The notes under the pieces are model-generated. The model was given only the letters and a program-made list of their open reading frames with translations. It was not told where the DNA came from and did no database searches. Positions 53,858-62,929 of a DNA stretch of 64,000 bases are shown here, in pieces. Source of the DNA: Pirellulales bacterium (GTDB taxonomy: Bacteria; Planctomycetota; Planctomycetia; Pirellulales; Lacipirellulaceae); NCBI GenBank assembly GCA_022841705.1, contig JALHQZ010000001.1, positions 1,612,001 to 1,676,000 on the forward strand. The letters are read 5' to 3'. The translations under genes were made by a program, and so were the position numbers. Position 1 is the stretch's first letter. Every line of letters begins with the position of its first letter.

Positions 53858-55555
53858 TCAGTACGGCCGCCCCGCTTCATACATCGCTTGGATCTCGCCG
53901 GGCGCCAACGGCTTGGAAAGCATCACGAACTCGTCGATCCGCCCGTTCAAGCTCCGCAATTGGTGGACCTTGTGGATTTCCGGGTTCCAGTTGCCGAGCT
54001 GGGCGTCGCCAATCCGAAGCGGCGTCGGGACGTCGACGAGGTCTCTACTAACGAGTCGCCCATCGAGGAAGTGGGATACGGCCCCGGCCTCACCATCGTA
54101 GACGCAGGCGATGTGCCGCCAGCGCCCTAGGTCATCGACATTGAGGCAAAAGGGCGAAAAGTAGTTGTGGGATTTCTCCGCTTCAGCCTTGACGCCCAGG
54201 ATGAACTGGCCCTCGTTGGTGAGCTGCCAGTGCACCTCGCCGAGCTGATGGCCATCGGTGAGCATTAGTGAGCTCAACCAACGGTCGAACCCCTCAATGC
54301 GCACCCAAGTCGCCATGGTCAGCGACGTGAACTCGCCCGGGACGTGGAATCGGACGCGATCGCTCGATCGCTTAAAACTCAGCGCCCGCTTTCCGGGCCA
54401 GCGACCCTCGGCCCATTCACACCCGACCACAGCGCCATCCAAACGCTCATCCGAAGCCGGGCTGGCGTTGGGAAGAACGCGGCTCCAATCGGATTGGCCG
54501 TCGAAGTCGTAATAGACGAGAGTCTCTTTCCGGGACCGCACCTCCTTGCTGTGCACAACCCATTTGGATTTACTACCCGCCGCGGTGGCGAGGCCAGCAT
54601 CGTGAATGTCACGCTGTCCCGCGAAGCTGGTTAGGCGGAGACGCACCGGAGTCGGCGAACCATCGGTGAGCGCCATCGCCTTCCCCTGGCTCAGTAGCAG
54701 CGGCTTTGCTGTGGCTTTGTGGTTGTGCAGCTCCACCTCACCGTCAAGAACGTGGACCTCGCTGGCCCCGCCTTCGTCGACGGCGATGGCGAATTCCGTG
54801 CCGAGATCAACGACATCGTGCCGAGGAGTTTCAATCGTAAAACCCTCTGCCTGGTTGGGGACGTGCGCTCGGGCCTTTCCCAATTCCATCAACATGCGTT
54901 CAGCGGACACCAGGGAAAACCGCGCCGGGCCTTCAACCACCACGGTGGCCCCGCTGAAAAACTCAAGTTGGATCAACCCGCGGTCGAGACGGTACCCACC
55001 CGCTTCTAGCGGCATCCCGACCTCGGCCTCTCCGCCAGCAGGGGTTGTGAGGCCTTTGCTATCGACCTCGCGCGCAAGGACGGCGACCCCTTCGACCGGT
55101 GTCGGGCGGCTCTCCAAGACGGATTGACCTCGGGTGTCGTTCGCGACAGGACCGCGGGCGACACGGTCACTCGGGGCTGAGGGTGCTTCCAGCCAAACTC
55201 CCAGAACTAGTGAAGCGGCGAGGGCGCCAACCGTTGATGGGAACATCCACGAGCTGAACTTTGCTAAGCCGCGGGGCGATCGGTTGTTTGACCGACTTGG
55301 AGCACACTCAGTCGCGCCGCCCTGCCCACTCACGGAACCGGTCAACGGCGAAGTTGGCTCCCCGCGACCACGGTTGAGGTCGAGAAGCAGACAAGCATGG
55401 ACCAACATGAGGTCACGGTAGGCTTCCATCTGCCCAGGACGGTCAAGTTCAGCTCGGAGCGAAGCGCGACCTGCATCGTCGAGCGAACCATCGATCAACT
55501 GCGCCATCAGACGCATCAGCTCGCGCGATGGCTTCAGACCAGAGTTGTCTTTCAT
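53858..55555 (-). CDS. FecR-domain/LamG membrane protein, probable anti-sigma partner
   Basis: A 565-residue protein. Residues about 1-80 are a helical cytoplasmic region (LKPSRELMRLMAQLIDGSLD) as in planctomycete anti-sigma/FecR proteins. One membrane span (FPSTVGALAASLVLGVWLE) follows. A FecR-type periplasmic domain is next (RFSLVSAERMLMELGKARAHV, IETPRHDVVDLGTEFAIAVD). A LamG/concanavalin module ends it (VHWQLTNEGQFILGV, HIACVYDGEAGAVSHFLDG). Its ATG overlaps the stop of the upstream ECF sigma gene by 4 bases, so the two are translationally coupled. It should bind a ligand outside and control the sigma factor inside; this is inferred from family and context. Confidence 0.85.
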   Translation of the reverse strand: MKDNSGLKPSRELMRLMAQLIDGSLDDAGRASLRAELDRPGQMEAYRDLMLVHACLLLDLNRGRGEPTSPLTGSVSGQGGATECAPSRSNNRSPRGLAKFSSWMFPSTVGALAASLVLGVWLEAPSAPSDRVARGPVANDTRGQSVLESRPTPVEGVAVLAREVDSKGLTTPAGGEAEVGMPLEAGGYRLDRGLIQLEFFSGATVVVEGPARFSLVSAERMLMELGKARAHVPNQAEGFTIETPRHDVVDLGTEFAIAVDEGGASEVHVLDGEVELHNHKATAKPLLLSQGKAMALTDGSPTPVRLRLTSFAGQRDIHDAGLATAAGSKSKWVVHSKEVRSRKETLVYYDFDGQSDWSRVLPNASPASDERLDGAVVGCEWAEGRWPGKRALSFKRSSDRVRFHVPGEFTSLTMATWVRIEGFDRWLSSLMLTDGHQLGEVHWQLTNEGQFILGVKAEAEKSHNYFSPFCLNVDDLGRWRHIACVYDGEAGAVSHFLDGRLVSRDLVDVPTPLRIGDAQLGNWNPEIHKVHQLRSLNGRIDEFVMLSKPLAPGEIQAMYEAGRPY

Positions 55556-56151
55556 GACTCGTCCCCTCGACCCGTATCGAGCAAGCCGTCTTGTTGGCCC
55601 AATCGCTCCTGGAGGCATGTGACCAATGCGTTACGAATCCGCATGAGCGCCATCCTGACCGCGCTCTCGGACTTGCGTTCTGTGCTGGCGATCACCCGAA
55701 TCGACTCGTCTTCCCAGTATCTTTGGCGAAGCATCCGCATCTGTCGCTCGGGGAGTTGACTCATGCAGTGACGCAGCGCCAGCCGGCGGCAGTCCTCGTC
55801 TTCCTCGTCGTCATCGAAGCACAAGGCCAGCCGGTGGACGATCTCCTCGTCGAACACAAGTTGTTCTCGTTTGCGGTCGCGGAGGAAGGCTAACGCCTGA
55901 AAGTAAGCGACGCGCCTTGCCCAGGCTACAAAACTGGTACCGACCACAAAGTCTCCAGCGCGACGCCACATCACGACGTTTGTCTGCTGCAAGACATAGT
56001 CAGCGTTGTTGGCGTCGCCAAGAAGCGTCACCAAGTAGCCAAACAGGCTGCTTTGCACCCCCGTCAAATGTCGGACAAACTCCCCTTGGTCCGCGGGATC
56101 CAAGCGCTGGGGCAACGACGAACTGCTAGTAGTAGCCTCAAGTTCGTCCAT
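55552..56151 (-). CDS. ECF-type RNA polymerase sigma factor
   Basis: A 199-residue sigma-70-family protein of the Rhodopirellula/Verrucomicrobium ECF type. Region 2 has LFGYLVTLLGDANNADYVLQ, NVVMWRRAGDF and FVAWARRVAYFQALAFLRDR. Region 4 has LPERQMRMLRQRYWEDESIR and RKSESAVRMALMRIRNAL as the helix-turn-helix. It is the first gene of the minus-strand operon and is coupled by ATGA to the FecR-LamG gene. It is divergent from the DUF1559 gene, so it may drive both sides. Confidence 0.9.
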   Translation of the reverse strand: MDELEATTSSSSLPQRLDPADQGEFVRHLTGVQSSLFGYLVTLLGDANNADYVLQQTNVVMWRRAGDFVVGTSFVAWARRVAYFQALAFLRDRKREQLVFDEEIVHRLALCFDDDEEDEDCRRLALRHCMSQLPERQMRMLRQRYWEDESIRVIASTERKSESAVRMALMRIRNALVTCLQERLGQQDGLLDTGRGDES

Positions 56152-56774
56152 TTGCGATTCAGCACCCCACTAGGCCCAGCTGCCGGCGTTCATGCCGTCG
56201 CCTCCTGGTAAAGATACCGTCCACCCCCTACGCGCAACATCATTCCGCGACAAACTGGGGATCTGAGCGCGGTTTGTGGAGAGTTAGCCGCATACTCGGG
56301 ACCATTGAGCCCCATCGTGCCATTTCGTGGGCCGAGTGAATGCGGATTGCTGCGTGCCTGGTGACGCCCCCAATAGGACAACGCCGGACCCACAACCCCC
56401 ACATTACCGCATTTCGATCCAGCGAATGCGCGAATCGCCCGCTTTCGTTGTTGAACAGCCTTTTCCTGCAGGTTTGCTGGATAATGTCGCCTGTGGCAAG
56501 GAGGCACTTCTGCTGCAGTGAGCGAAAGGCCAGGAAAGCAAGGCCGACGGCGGCCGGCTTAACCCGAACTGAGGTTGGGGACCTCCGCGAGAATGGCTCG
56601 GGATGGCGGTCATGTTTTTCCACATTTCCTTGGAGAGCTGAGCCCCAGGGTGTTACGGCACGCTGGCGCGGCGGTATAATGCCGGCCAGAGGCGGTACAA
56701 TACACCGTTTCGCCAAAACTGCTTTTCTCAACTTCCGCTTTGCCACTCGGCCTGTAGTGAATCCTTTTCCGACT
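56152..56774. other. Divergent control region of the island cluster
   Basis: These 623 bases separate the ECF sigma gene (leftward) from the DUF1559 gene (rightward) and hold no supported gene. On the plus strand, GGCGGTATAAT (56670-56680) is repeated as GGCGGTACAAT (56691-56701), two -10-like boxes 21 bases apart. No clear -35 pairs with them. Confidence 0.5.
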
Positions 56775-57809
56775 ATGTCTTTACATCGCCAGGCGAAGCA
56801 CAGGTCGGGTCGGTCAGCGTTCACGCTGGTCGAACTGCTTGTTGTCATCGCGATCATCGGGATTCTCGTCGCACTTCTGCTGCCAGCAGTTCAGGCGGCT
56901 CGCGAAGCAGCTCGCCGGAGCCAGTGTGTCAACAACATGAGGCAGATCGGGTTGGCGATTCTCAACCACCATGACGCCAAGCGGCGTATGCCGATTTCGA
57001 CGAGTTATCCGTACCTCCTCGGCGATCCGGCTTCGCCGATCGGTCTCCGAAACACAATGTGGGTCGCGGAGATCCTCCCGCAGCTGGAGCAGCAGGCCCA
57101 CCACGATCTGTTCGATTTCAAGGTGGTCTGGTGGCAGGCCCCAAATCGGCAAGCGGTGGCCATTCCGATCGACTCCTTCTTGTGCCCGAGCGACCCGACG
57201 GCTAGTGTGCCGTTAGCAGATGGCCGAGGCGACTCTGGTCCACCTTTTGGCCCACGCATTAATGCGGCGAGTCGGACCGCGCAAATGGCGCTTTCGTCGT
57301 ACGTGGGCTCGCTTGGCCCAACGAACCCTGATGGGTGCGATTTTTGTAGCAATCCCGCGATCTGTTGCCGAGGCGCGAGTTTCGGTTCGTATCGTGACCC
57401 AACTTTGCCGGGACCCTCGCGTCCGGAAGACAGCTCCGTCGGCATGTTCTCGCGCTACCCCGTAGGCTACCGCTTTGCGAAAGTGACCGATGGGCTCTCG
57501 CGGACCGTGATGGTGGGCGAGACGATCCCGAAACACAACATCTTCAACGGCTTGTTCGTCTTGAACTTCCCCTTGGCGTCGATGTCGGTGCCGCTGAACG
57601 CCTCTGGCGAAGTGACCGACGATAAGGGGCAGTTTAGCGGCCTCTTGTGGCCTTACACGGGGGGCTTCAAGAGCTACCACTCGGGTGGCGCCAATGTTTG
57701 CATGGGTGACGCCAGCGTGCACTTCCTGGTCGACGGGATCGATGAATTGGTTTACGCTGCCATCGGCACGCGAGCCTCCGACGAACCACTGGGGCTCGGA
57801 AATCTATGA
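56775..57809 (+). CDS. DUF1559 prepilin-like protein
   Basis: A 344-residue planctomycete hallmark protein. The N-terminal FTLVELLVVIAIIGILVALL is a type IV prepilin-type signal and helix, preceded by the short basic leader RSGRSA; processing would be by a prepilin peptidase. The rest is the DUF1559 domain (CVNNMRQIGLAILNHHD, FLCPSDPT, TDGLSRTVMVGE), ending in the conserved SYHSGGANVCMGDASVHFL. Its stop overlaps the start of the next gene (ATGA). It is likely a pseudopilin-like surface component. Confidence 0.93.
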   Translation: MSLHRQAKHRSGRSAFTLVELLVVIAIIGILVALLLPAVQAAREAARRSQCVNNMRQIGLAILNHHDAKRRMPISTSYPYLLGDPASPIGLRNTMWVAEILPQLEQQAHHDLFDFKVVWWQAPNRQAVAIPIDSFLCPSDPTASVPLADGRGDSGPPFGPRINAASRTAQMALSSYVGSLGPTNPDGCDFCSNPAICCRGASFGSYRDPTLPGPSRPEDSSVGMFSRYPVGYRFAKVTDGLSRTVMVGETIPKHNIFNGLFVLNFPLASMSVPLNASGEVTDDKGQFSGLLWPYTGGFKSYHSGGANVCMGDASVHFLVDGIDELVYAAIGTRASDEPLGLGNL

Positions 57810-58267
57810 GATGCACACGACTTTCGGCCAGCCGACTCGTCGGAGTCATCCTGCTTAGCCCCCTGGCGACCGCGGTGTGGGGCTGCAGCAAGGCTCCAGT
57901 ACGGACGGTCCCGGTCGAAGGTACCGTCACGCTAGGAGGGGGGCAGTGGCCAGAGGCCGGCATGGTGGTCTTCGCGCCGAAGGAACCCGCTGAAGGATAT
58001 CCCCGACGAGCGGGGCAAGCGATTTTTGATCGAGACGGACGCTACGTGGCCACTACGTTTGAGTCCCATGATGGGCTCATCCCCGGCAATTATTCGGTCA
58101 ACCTTCGCTGCATCACACAGAATGGTGGCGATATCACCAAGGCAGTCAATCATGTGCCCCCCAAATACCGGCGCGGTGAACTAAGCGGGTTCGAAGTCAC
58201 CGTTCCCGCGGATGATTCGCGCGTTCTTGTCTTTGATTTCGATGTACCGGCTGGCGGAAGGAGATGA
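57806..58267 (+). CDS. Small lipoprotein of the DUF1559 neighbourhood
   Basis: A 153-residue protein with signal peptide and lipobox (ATAVWGCSKA). The mature part has VPVEGTVTLGGGQWPEAGMV and a GNYSVNLRC strand, a carboxypeptidase-regulatory/transthyretin-like beta-sandwich of the kind often encoded after DUF1559 genes in planctomycetes. It is coupled to the upstream gene by a 4-base overlap. Its role is unknown. Confidence 0.82.
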   Translation: MRCTRLSASRLVGVILLSPLATAVWGCSKAPVRTVPVEGTVTLGGGQWPEAGMVVFAPKEPAEGYPRRAGQAIFDRDGRYVATTFESHDGLIPGNYSVNLRCITQNGGDITKAVNHVPPKYRRGELSGFEVTVPADDSRVLVFDFDVPAGGRR

Positions 58268-58388
58268 TAAGCGCTCGCAGGCGCCACAAACGTCGTCAGG
58301 TGGCGTCAGATCGGTGGATGGCTGGCTGAGCAAAGTAGAGTCTGTTGGTTGTTGTCTTTTTTTCTCCTCTAGAAAATGTGAGAGCCTC

Positions 58389-59216
58389 ATGAGATGCAAA
58401 CTACTAGTGGTCGTAGCGGCAGCGGCTTTGCACTTGTCGTCGCCCGAGGTTAAGGGTGACACGGTCAACTTCGGTCGCCTCTACAGGGGGACCAGCGCGG
58501 CTGACATTGACACGACGCCCACGTTCCCTGGTCAGATCCAGGGAATTAACTTGGGTAACAACATTGAGTTTGGGCTTCTGACGGGGAACGAAACGGTTGG
58601 GGGGGTGATCCTCCGCAACGAACCGACGGCTTTCGCCAACGGAATCACGGTCAACGGCCCCGCCCCGGCGAATCGCGGCATCGCAGGACAGGCGCCGCCG
58701 ATACTCGGAGCCACTGCCGATGACGACGCGCTGGAGCGAGTTTTCAACTTCGGAGAGTTTGCGAAGACCGCCGCAGGCTTCAACGTGACGTTCCCGGTCA
58801 CCGCCGGGGAAAAGTACAAGGTGACATCGCTTTTCTTTGAGTTTATCTCGCTTACGCGAACGTTCGATATCACGATTGACGGAGTTCTCGGTGTCGATGA
58901 GTTCTCGGTAATCCAGAATGACGGGCTTCATCAGGACGCACTTTCCGGCGTTAGCAGGTCGTCGTTTTCGGCTTACGAGGCGATCGTAACTGCGACAGGT
59001 TCTAGCCTCGTCGTCGGCTTCGAGAGTGGCGAATCCTTCGGACTTCCCCACCCGCTTGCGGCGCAGGATCCAGTGAATTTCGGCACGCTCAAGATCGAGG
59101 ACGTGACGCCGTTCGTGCATGGAATCATTGTCGAGAGGGTGCCAGAACCGTCGACGTATCTGCTCGCGCTTGCGGGCGCCGCTTGTATTGCATGGCGTCG
59201 CACCACAAAGCGGTGA
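58389..59216 (+). CDS. PEP-CTERM surface protein
   Basis: A 275-residue exported protein with a signal peptide (MRCKLLVVVAAAALHL), a beta-rich mature region I do not recognise (AEKYKVTSLFFEF-type strands, IEDVTPFVHGIIV), and a C-terminal VPEPSTYLLALAGAACIAW followed by RRTTKR, a clear PEP-CTERM exosortase signal. A hairpin terminator follows. Co-direction with DUF1559 and the lipoprotein suggests one functional group. Confidence 0.82.
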   Translation: MRCKLLVVVAAAALHLSSPEVKGDTVNFGRLYRGTSAADIDTTPTFPGQIQGINLGNNIEFGLLTGNETVGGVILRNEPTAFANGITVNGPAPANRGIAGQAPPILGATADDDALERVFNFGEFAKTAAGFNVTFPVTAGEKYKVTSLFFEFISLTRTFDITIDGVLGVDEFSVIQNDGLHQDALSGVSRSSFSAYEAIVTATGSSLVVGFESGESFGLPHPLAAQDPVNFGTLKIEDVTPFVHGIIVERVPEPSTYLLALAGAACIAWRRTTKR

Positions 59217-59245
59217 TCGAGCGGTACGCAACAACACAAAGAACG

Positions 59246-59273
59246 CCCCACGCCGCGTTGAAGCGGCGTGGGG
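59246..59273 (+). terminator. Hairpin terminator
   Basis: An 11-bp perfect GC stem (CCCCACGCCGC/GCGGCGTGGGG) with loop GTTGAA lies 29 bases after the PEP-CTERM gene stop. There is little T-tract after it. Confidence 0.75.
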
Positions 59274-59374
59274 TATTCTGATGAAGAGCCCCTTTCACTT
59301 TTCACTGCGCTGCTTGTAGTGCGCAGGAACGCCTGTTCTCTTTTGCTGATCCATTCCGCTTTGAGGTCTTAACA

Positions 59375-60415
59375 ATGTCCAGGATTGTCGCATGGTTAGC
59401 CGTTCTAGTTGGTCTTGCAAGAGTCTGCGACGCTCAGACCTTCGTAAATCTCATCAACAACGGCAACTTTGAGGACGGCGTGCCCGCCGCCAACACCCCT
59501 GGTGGAGTTCAGCCGGAAGTATCAAATTGGTTTATCGCACCGAACGGATTCGAGGACCTCTATCCGGGGGTCGATGCAAGCACGGGGAATCAATCCGCTG
59601 GGTTCGACACCACGGGCACACTCGCTAACCAGTTCAACCCCTCGACTTGGGCTGATTGGCGTTCGCCGGGGTTTGCGGTCACGTCGGGCGAAGTGCTGAG
59701 ATGGAAGTTCAGTTACTTTATCGATCCTGTCCGCACAGTAGACCCGCAAGCTCCTGAGGACTCCGGTGAGATCCGTGCCGAGATGCGCGCGTGGAGAAGC
59801 ATCGACAGCTCAGGGGTCGTTAGCGGATTCAGCAACACGGGTACGCAAATCATCTTATTGAACACCGCCGGCGCGATCAATGTCTCCGACGGCAGCACAT
59901 CAATCGCCACCCCAAGAGGTGGCTCGCCTGGCTGGATCGACGTCGTGCTGGACGTCACCGTGCCGGCGGAGTCCGACATCGCCGGCGTGCCGGTCGCGGC
60001 GTATGACCTTCGCTTCAACCAGATATTCTCTCTGATTACTTCTCCGTTTGAGGGTATCTTTCAGCTCGACGATGTGCAGGTGCTGAGGGAAGTTCCATTG
60101 GTTGATGGTGACTACAACTCCAATCTCATCGTCGATGCGGCTGACTATACCGTCTGGAGGGATAACCTTAATACCATTGGCGCCCCCGGAACGGTGCTGG
60201 GTGATGGCGACGATGGCACTGGGACTGGTACGCCAGATGGCGTTGTCAACAACAGCGACTATGTTTTCTGGAAGAATCGCTTTGGCGCCACGACTCCCCT
60301 GCCGTCAGCGGCCGTATCTGCGGCCTCGGCGGTTCCCGAGCCGTCCACTGGACTGCTCGTTGCGAGCGCCCTGACAAGCCTACTGGCCCTGCGTCGCTTG
60401 GATCGACGCGACTGA
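59375..60415 (+). CDS. Secreted protein: shared beta-module, dockerin, PEP-CTERM
   Basis: A 346-residue exported protein. After the signal peptide (residues 1-20), residues about 25-240 form a module beginning with NNGNFEDG and containing PSTWADWRS and YDLRFNQIFS, then FQLDDVQV; I believe it is a jelly-roll carbohydrate-binding-like fold. A dockerin-like repeat pair follows (DGDYNSNLIVDAADYTVWRD and GVVNNSDYVFWKNRFG), and then a PEP-CTERM tail (VPEPSTGLLVASALTSLL, RRLDRRD). The same module recurs near the C terminus of the next protein. A terminator follows the gene. Confidence 0.8.
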   Translation: MSRIVAWLAVLVGLARVCDAQTFVNLINNGNFEDGVPAANTPGGVQPEVSNWFIAPNGFEDLYPGVDASTGNQSAGFDTTGTLANQFNPSTWADWRSPGFAVTSGEVLRWKFSYFIDPVRTVDPQAPEDSGEIRAEMRAWRSIDSSGVVSGFSNTGTQIILLNTAGAINVSDGSTSIATPRGGSPGWIDVVLDVTVPAESDIAGVPVAAYDLRFNQIFSLITSPFEGIFQLDDVQVLREVPLVDGDYNSNLIVDAADYTVWRDNLNTIGAPGTVLGDGDDGTGTGTPDGVVNNSDYVFWKNRFGATTPLPSAAVSAASAVPEPSTGLLVASALTSLLALRRLDRRD

Positions 60416-60453
60416 ACACTTGAATTCGATAGGACTGGGGCAGGAGGTTCGAT

Positions 60454-60484
60454 CCCGGCCCCGCGTGCAACGCGCGGGGCCGGG
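60454..60484 (+). terminator. Hairpin terminator
   Basis: A 12-bp perfect stem (CCCGGCCCCGCG with its inverse) and a 7-base loop, 38 bases after the dockerin/PEP-CTERM gene. It separates that gene from the GxGYxYP gene. Confidence 0.78.
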
Positions 60485-60580
60485 TGAGAGCGTTCACGGG
60501 CCTGCCATTTTCGCCGGAGCATCCGCTGTGCTTCCCCTCTGGCGGTACGGAGTACGAGTGAAGATTCACAGGAGCGAAAT

Positions 60581-62929
60581 ATGCTTGCCCTTCAAGAGAC
60601 CTACGGAATTACGCAGCATCGACTTGGAAGGGCCCTCGCGATAGTAGTCGTGCTCGCCATGACCGCGACTGTTCACGCCCAGGCCCCGTCGACGATCTAC
60701 GCGTACGACATGGGCTCTTCCACCGCTAGTCAGCGCGTGACGATGGCGACTCTCATGGGGAACGTAAACCGAACGTCTCCCGAGATGTTCATGGGCTACC
60801 AAAGCAGTCCCGCCTACAGCAATCCGACCATCTGGCTGAACGAGTATCTCACAACCCAGCCATCAACGTCCGTCAGCTGGACATCGAGTCCGGTCCCGTT
60901 TTTCACGTTGTTCAAGAACCGTGTCAACGGTTACGTGCTCTACAACACCAATGAGGAGCGAAACGTTGCGACCAGTCTTGCAGGTTTATTGGACCTCGTG
61001 GCGGTCGACGCATCGACGCAGTCCCTAGCAGTCAACGCCGGGCTAGGCATGGTTGCCGATGCTCGCGGCAAGGACCTGAATTGGGTGCTCACTAACTACG
61101 GTTCGCAGTTCAACAAGGACAAGGTGTTCAGCATCGACCCGACGTTCGACCAACCGCTCCGCGACTACGCAGTGCAACAACGTGGACTCGTGTATTGGAA
61201 CCCCCCGGCGGCTACGAAGAACGCGATCCTTGCCGGGCAGAACGACCATACCCAGGTTTACGGCTGGGACGCGGGCGTCGACGCCGCCGGAGAGCTCGAG
61301 TTCTTTTCGACTTCGTCTGCGAACAACCTCAAGGCGGTCGCGGCGAATTATTCCCAGAGCTACTCCGCCATCTCGAAGTGGGCAGTTCCGATTCCCAATC
61401 AAGCAACCCATGTCTCGTCGACGGTCCCCACGCAAGATGGCAAGCACTACGTTGCATTTGTGATGAGCGACGGAGACAACGCCCAGTGGCTTACGAACGG
61501 CTTCGCCGACGACCCAAAGTGGTGGGGTTCGCCTTACCGTGGCGCCTTCACCATGAACTGGGACATTACTCCCGAGATGGCGAATCTCGCTCCGGTGCTG
61601 ATGAAACGGCTGTATGAGGAGGCTTCCACCGGCGCGCACAAGGATTTTTTCGTGACGGCCCATGGCCCGGGGACCGACTACCCGAGCGAGGTGCCCGACT
61701 ATGCAGGCTCGGTGGCCGCAACGGCCGCGTCGATGCAGGCGGTTGATCAGAACATCTTGTCGATTCTCGACAACGAGTGGAACACCTCGACGTTCGACAA
61801 GATGCTCGCCCGCCCCGAAATCGATGGTGTGATGTTCAAGTCGAACTGGGGGTGCGCCTACGCCTGCAATTCGGGCAACATCTACTGGAATAATGGCAAG
61901 CCAGCGATGTCGGCCACTTATTCGTTGTGGGACGGCTTCGGAACAGCGCAGTCGATCTCGGCCGCGATCAACGCCGCGCCGTCGAGCCCTCGCGCCAACC
62001 AGGGTTCGTATTCAATTGTCAACGTTCACCCGTGGTCGACAGGTGGCCTTGGAAACCCCATGAGCAATCTGCAAGATCTTGTCGGCAGGCTCGATACGAA
62101 CGTCGAGGTCGTTACCCTTGAAGAGTTGTTCTTTCACTTGCGGAACAACTTCGGAGCCCCCTCTCCGCCCGGCGCGCCGATTACGATTCTGAGCGACGAC
62201 TTCGAGTCTGGCAGGGACGGCTGGAATGACAGTGGTAATCCGGTCGAAGCGCAGTATCCCGGCGCTGGTGTTGGCGGTTCGACGGCGATCGGCTTCAACA
62301 CCTCTACTCCAGCCAGCATCAACGCTCCATCGACTTGGGCGGACTGGCGATCAAACGGTCTGAGCATTGAAGGCGGCGTGAAGATCCGTTGGAGCTTCAA
62401 GTTTCAAATCAGCAGCGCGTCGGTTGGCCAAGTGCTAGCGGAGCTGCGGGGGTTCGACGGGGCGACGTTCATCGCCGAAGACGCGGTTGTTCTATCGGGC
62501 ACTGCCGGCCAATGGATTGAAGTCGTTCGCGACTACACGCTGGCCGGGTCAATTGATACCATCGACCTTCGGTTCAACAACATCTTTACCAATGTGCTCG
62601 CGCCCTTCAGCGGTAATTTCCGTCTCGACGATGTGCTTGTTCAGAAGTATTCCTCGGCATTGGCAGGTGACTATAACCTGGACGGAAGCGTCGACACCGT
62701 AGACTATGATCTTTGGCGAAACACCTTCGGTTCTACTTGGAATCTGTCCGCCGATGGGAATGGTGACGGCCGCGTCGACGCTGCAGACTTCGTCGTGTGG
62801 CGTGACCACCGGGGTGCTGGCGCTGCGGTCGCGACGCAGGTTCCCGAGCCGAACGCTGTGATCCTGATCGGCCTCGGGCTGTTGACAACCGCCTTTAAGA
62901 AGTGTCGAGAGACTACCATGAATCGATAG
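60581..62929 (+). CDS. GxGYxYP-type putative glycoside hydrolase with beta-module, dockerin and PEP-CTERM
   Basis: A 782-residue exported protein with a signal peptide at residues about 15-34. Residues about 35-530 match the GxGYxYP putative glycoside-hydrolase family: YAYDMGSSTASQRV, TQVYGWDAGVDAAGELEFF, and KHYVAFVMSDGDNAQWL with the Ser-Asp-Gly-Asp-Asn at about 296-300. Residues about 540-690 are the module shared with the previous protein (PSTWADWRS, IDLRFNNIFT, FRLDDVLV). A dockerin-like pair follows (GDYNLDGSVDTVDYDLWRN, GDGRVDAADFVVWRD) and then a PEP-CTERM tail (VPEPNAVILIGLGLL). AGGAG lies just before the ATG. The substrate is unknown; the family's activity is predicted rather than proven. 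Confidence 0.82.
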   Translation: MLALQETYGITQHRLGRALAIVVVLAMTATVHAQAPSTIYAYDMGSSTASQRVTMATLMGNVNRTSPEMFMGYQSSPAYSNPTIWLNEYLTTQPSTSVSWTSSPVPFFTLFKNRVNGYVLYNTNEERNVATSLAGLLDLVAVDASTQSLAVNAGLGMVADARGKDLNWVLTNYGSQFNKDKVFSIDPTFDQPLRDYAVQQRGLVYWNPPAATKNAILAGQNDHTQVYGWDAGVDAAGELEFFSTSSANNLKAVAANYSQSYSAISKWAVPIPNQATHVSSTVPTQDGKHYVAFVMSDGDNAQWLTNGFADDPKWWGSPYRGAFTMNWDITPEMANLAPVLMKRLYEEASTGAHKDFFVTAHGPGTDYPSEVPDYAGSVAATAASMQAVDQNILSILDNEWNTSTFDKMLARPEIDGVMFKSNWGCAYACNSGNIYWNNGKPAMSATYSLWDGFGTAQSISAAINAAPSSPRANQGSYSIVNVHPWSTGGLGNPMSNLQDLVGRLDTNVEVVTLEELFFHLRNNFGAPSPPGAPITILSDDFESGRDGWNDSGNPVEAQYPGAGVGGSTAIGFNTSTPASINAPSTWADWRSNGLSIEGGVKIRWSFKFQISSASVGQVLAELRGFDGATFIAEDAVVLSGTAGQWIEVVRDYTLAGSIDTIDLRFNNIFTNVLAPFSGNFRLDDVLVQKYSSALAGDYNLDGSVDTVDYDLWRNTFGSTWNLSADGNGDGRVDAADFVVWRDHRGAGAAVATQVPEPNAVILIGLGLLTTAFKKCRETTMNR

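Noticed and set aside
56240..56857. Minus-strand frame of about 205 codons over the divergent control region
   Set aside because: It is rich in Arg/Ser/Pro, overlaps the start of DUF1559, and has no recognisable feature.
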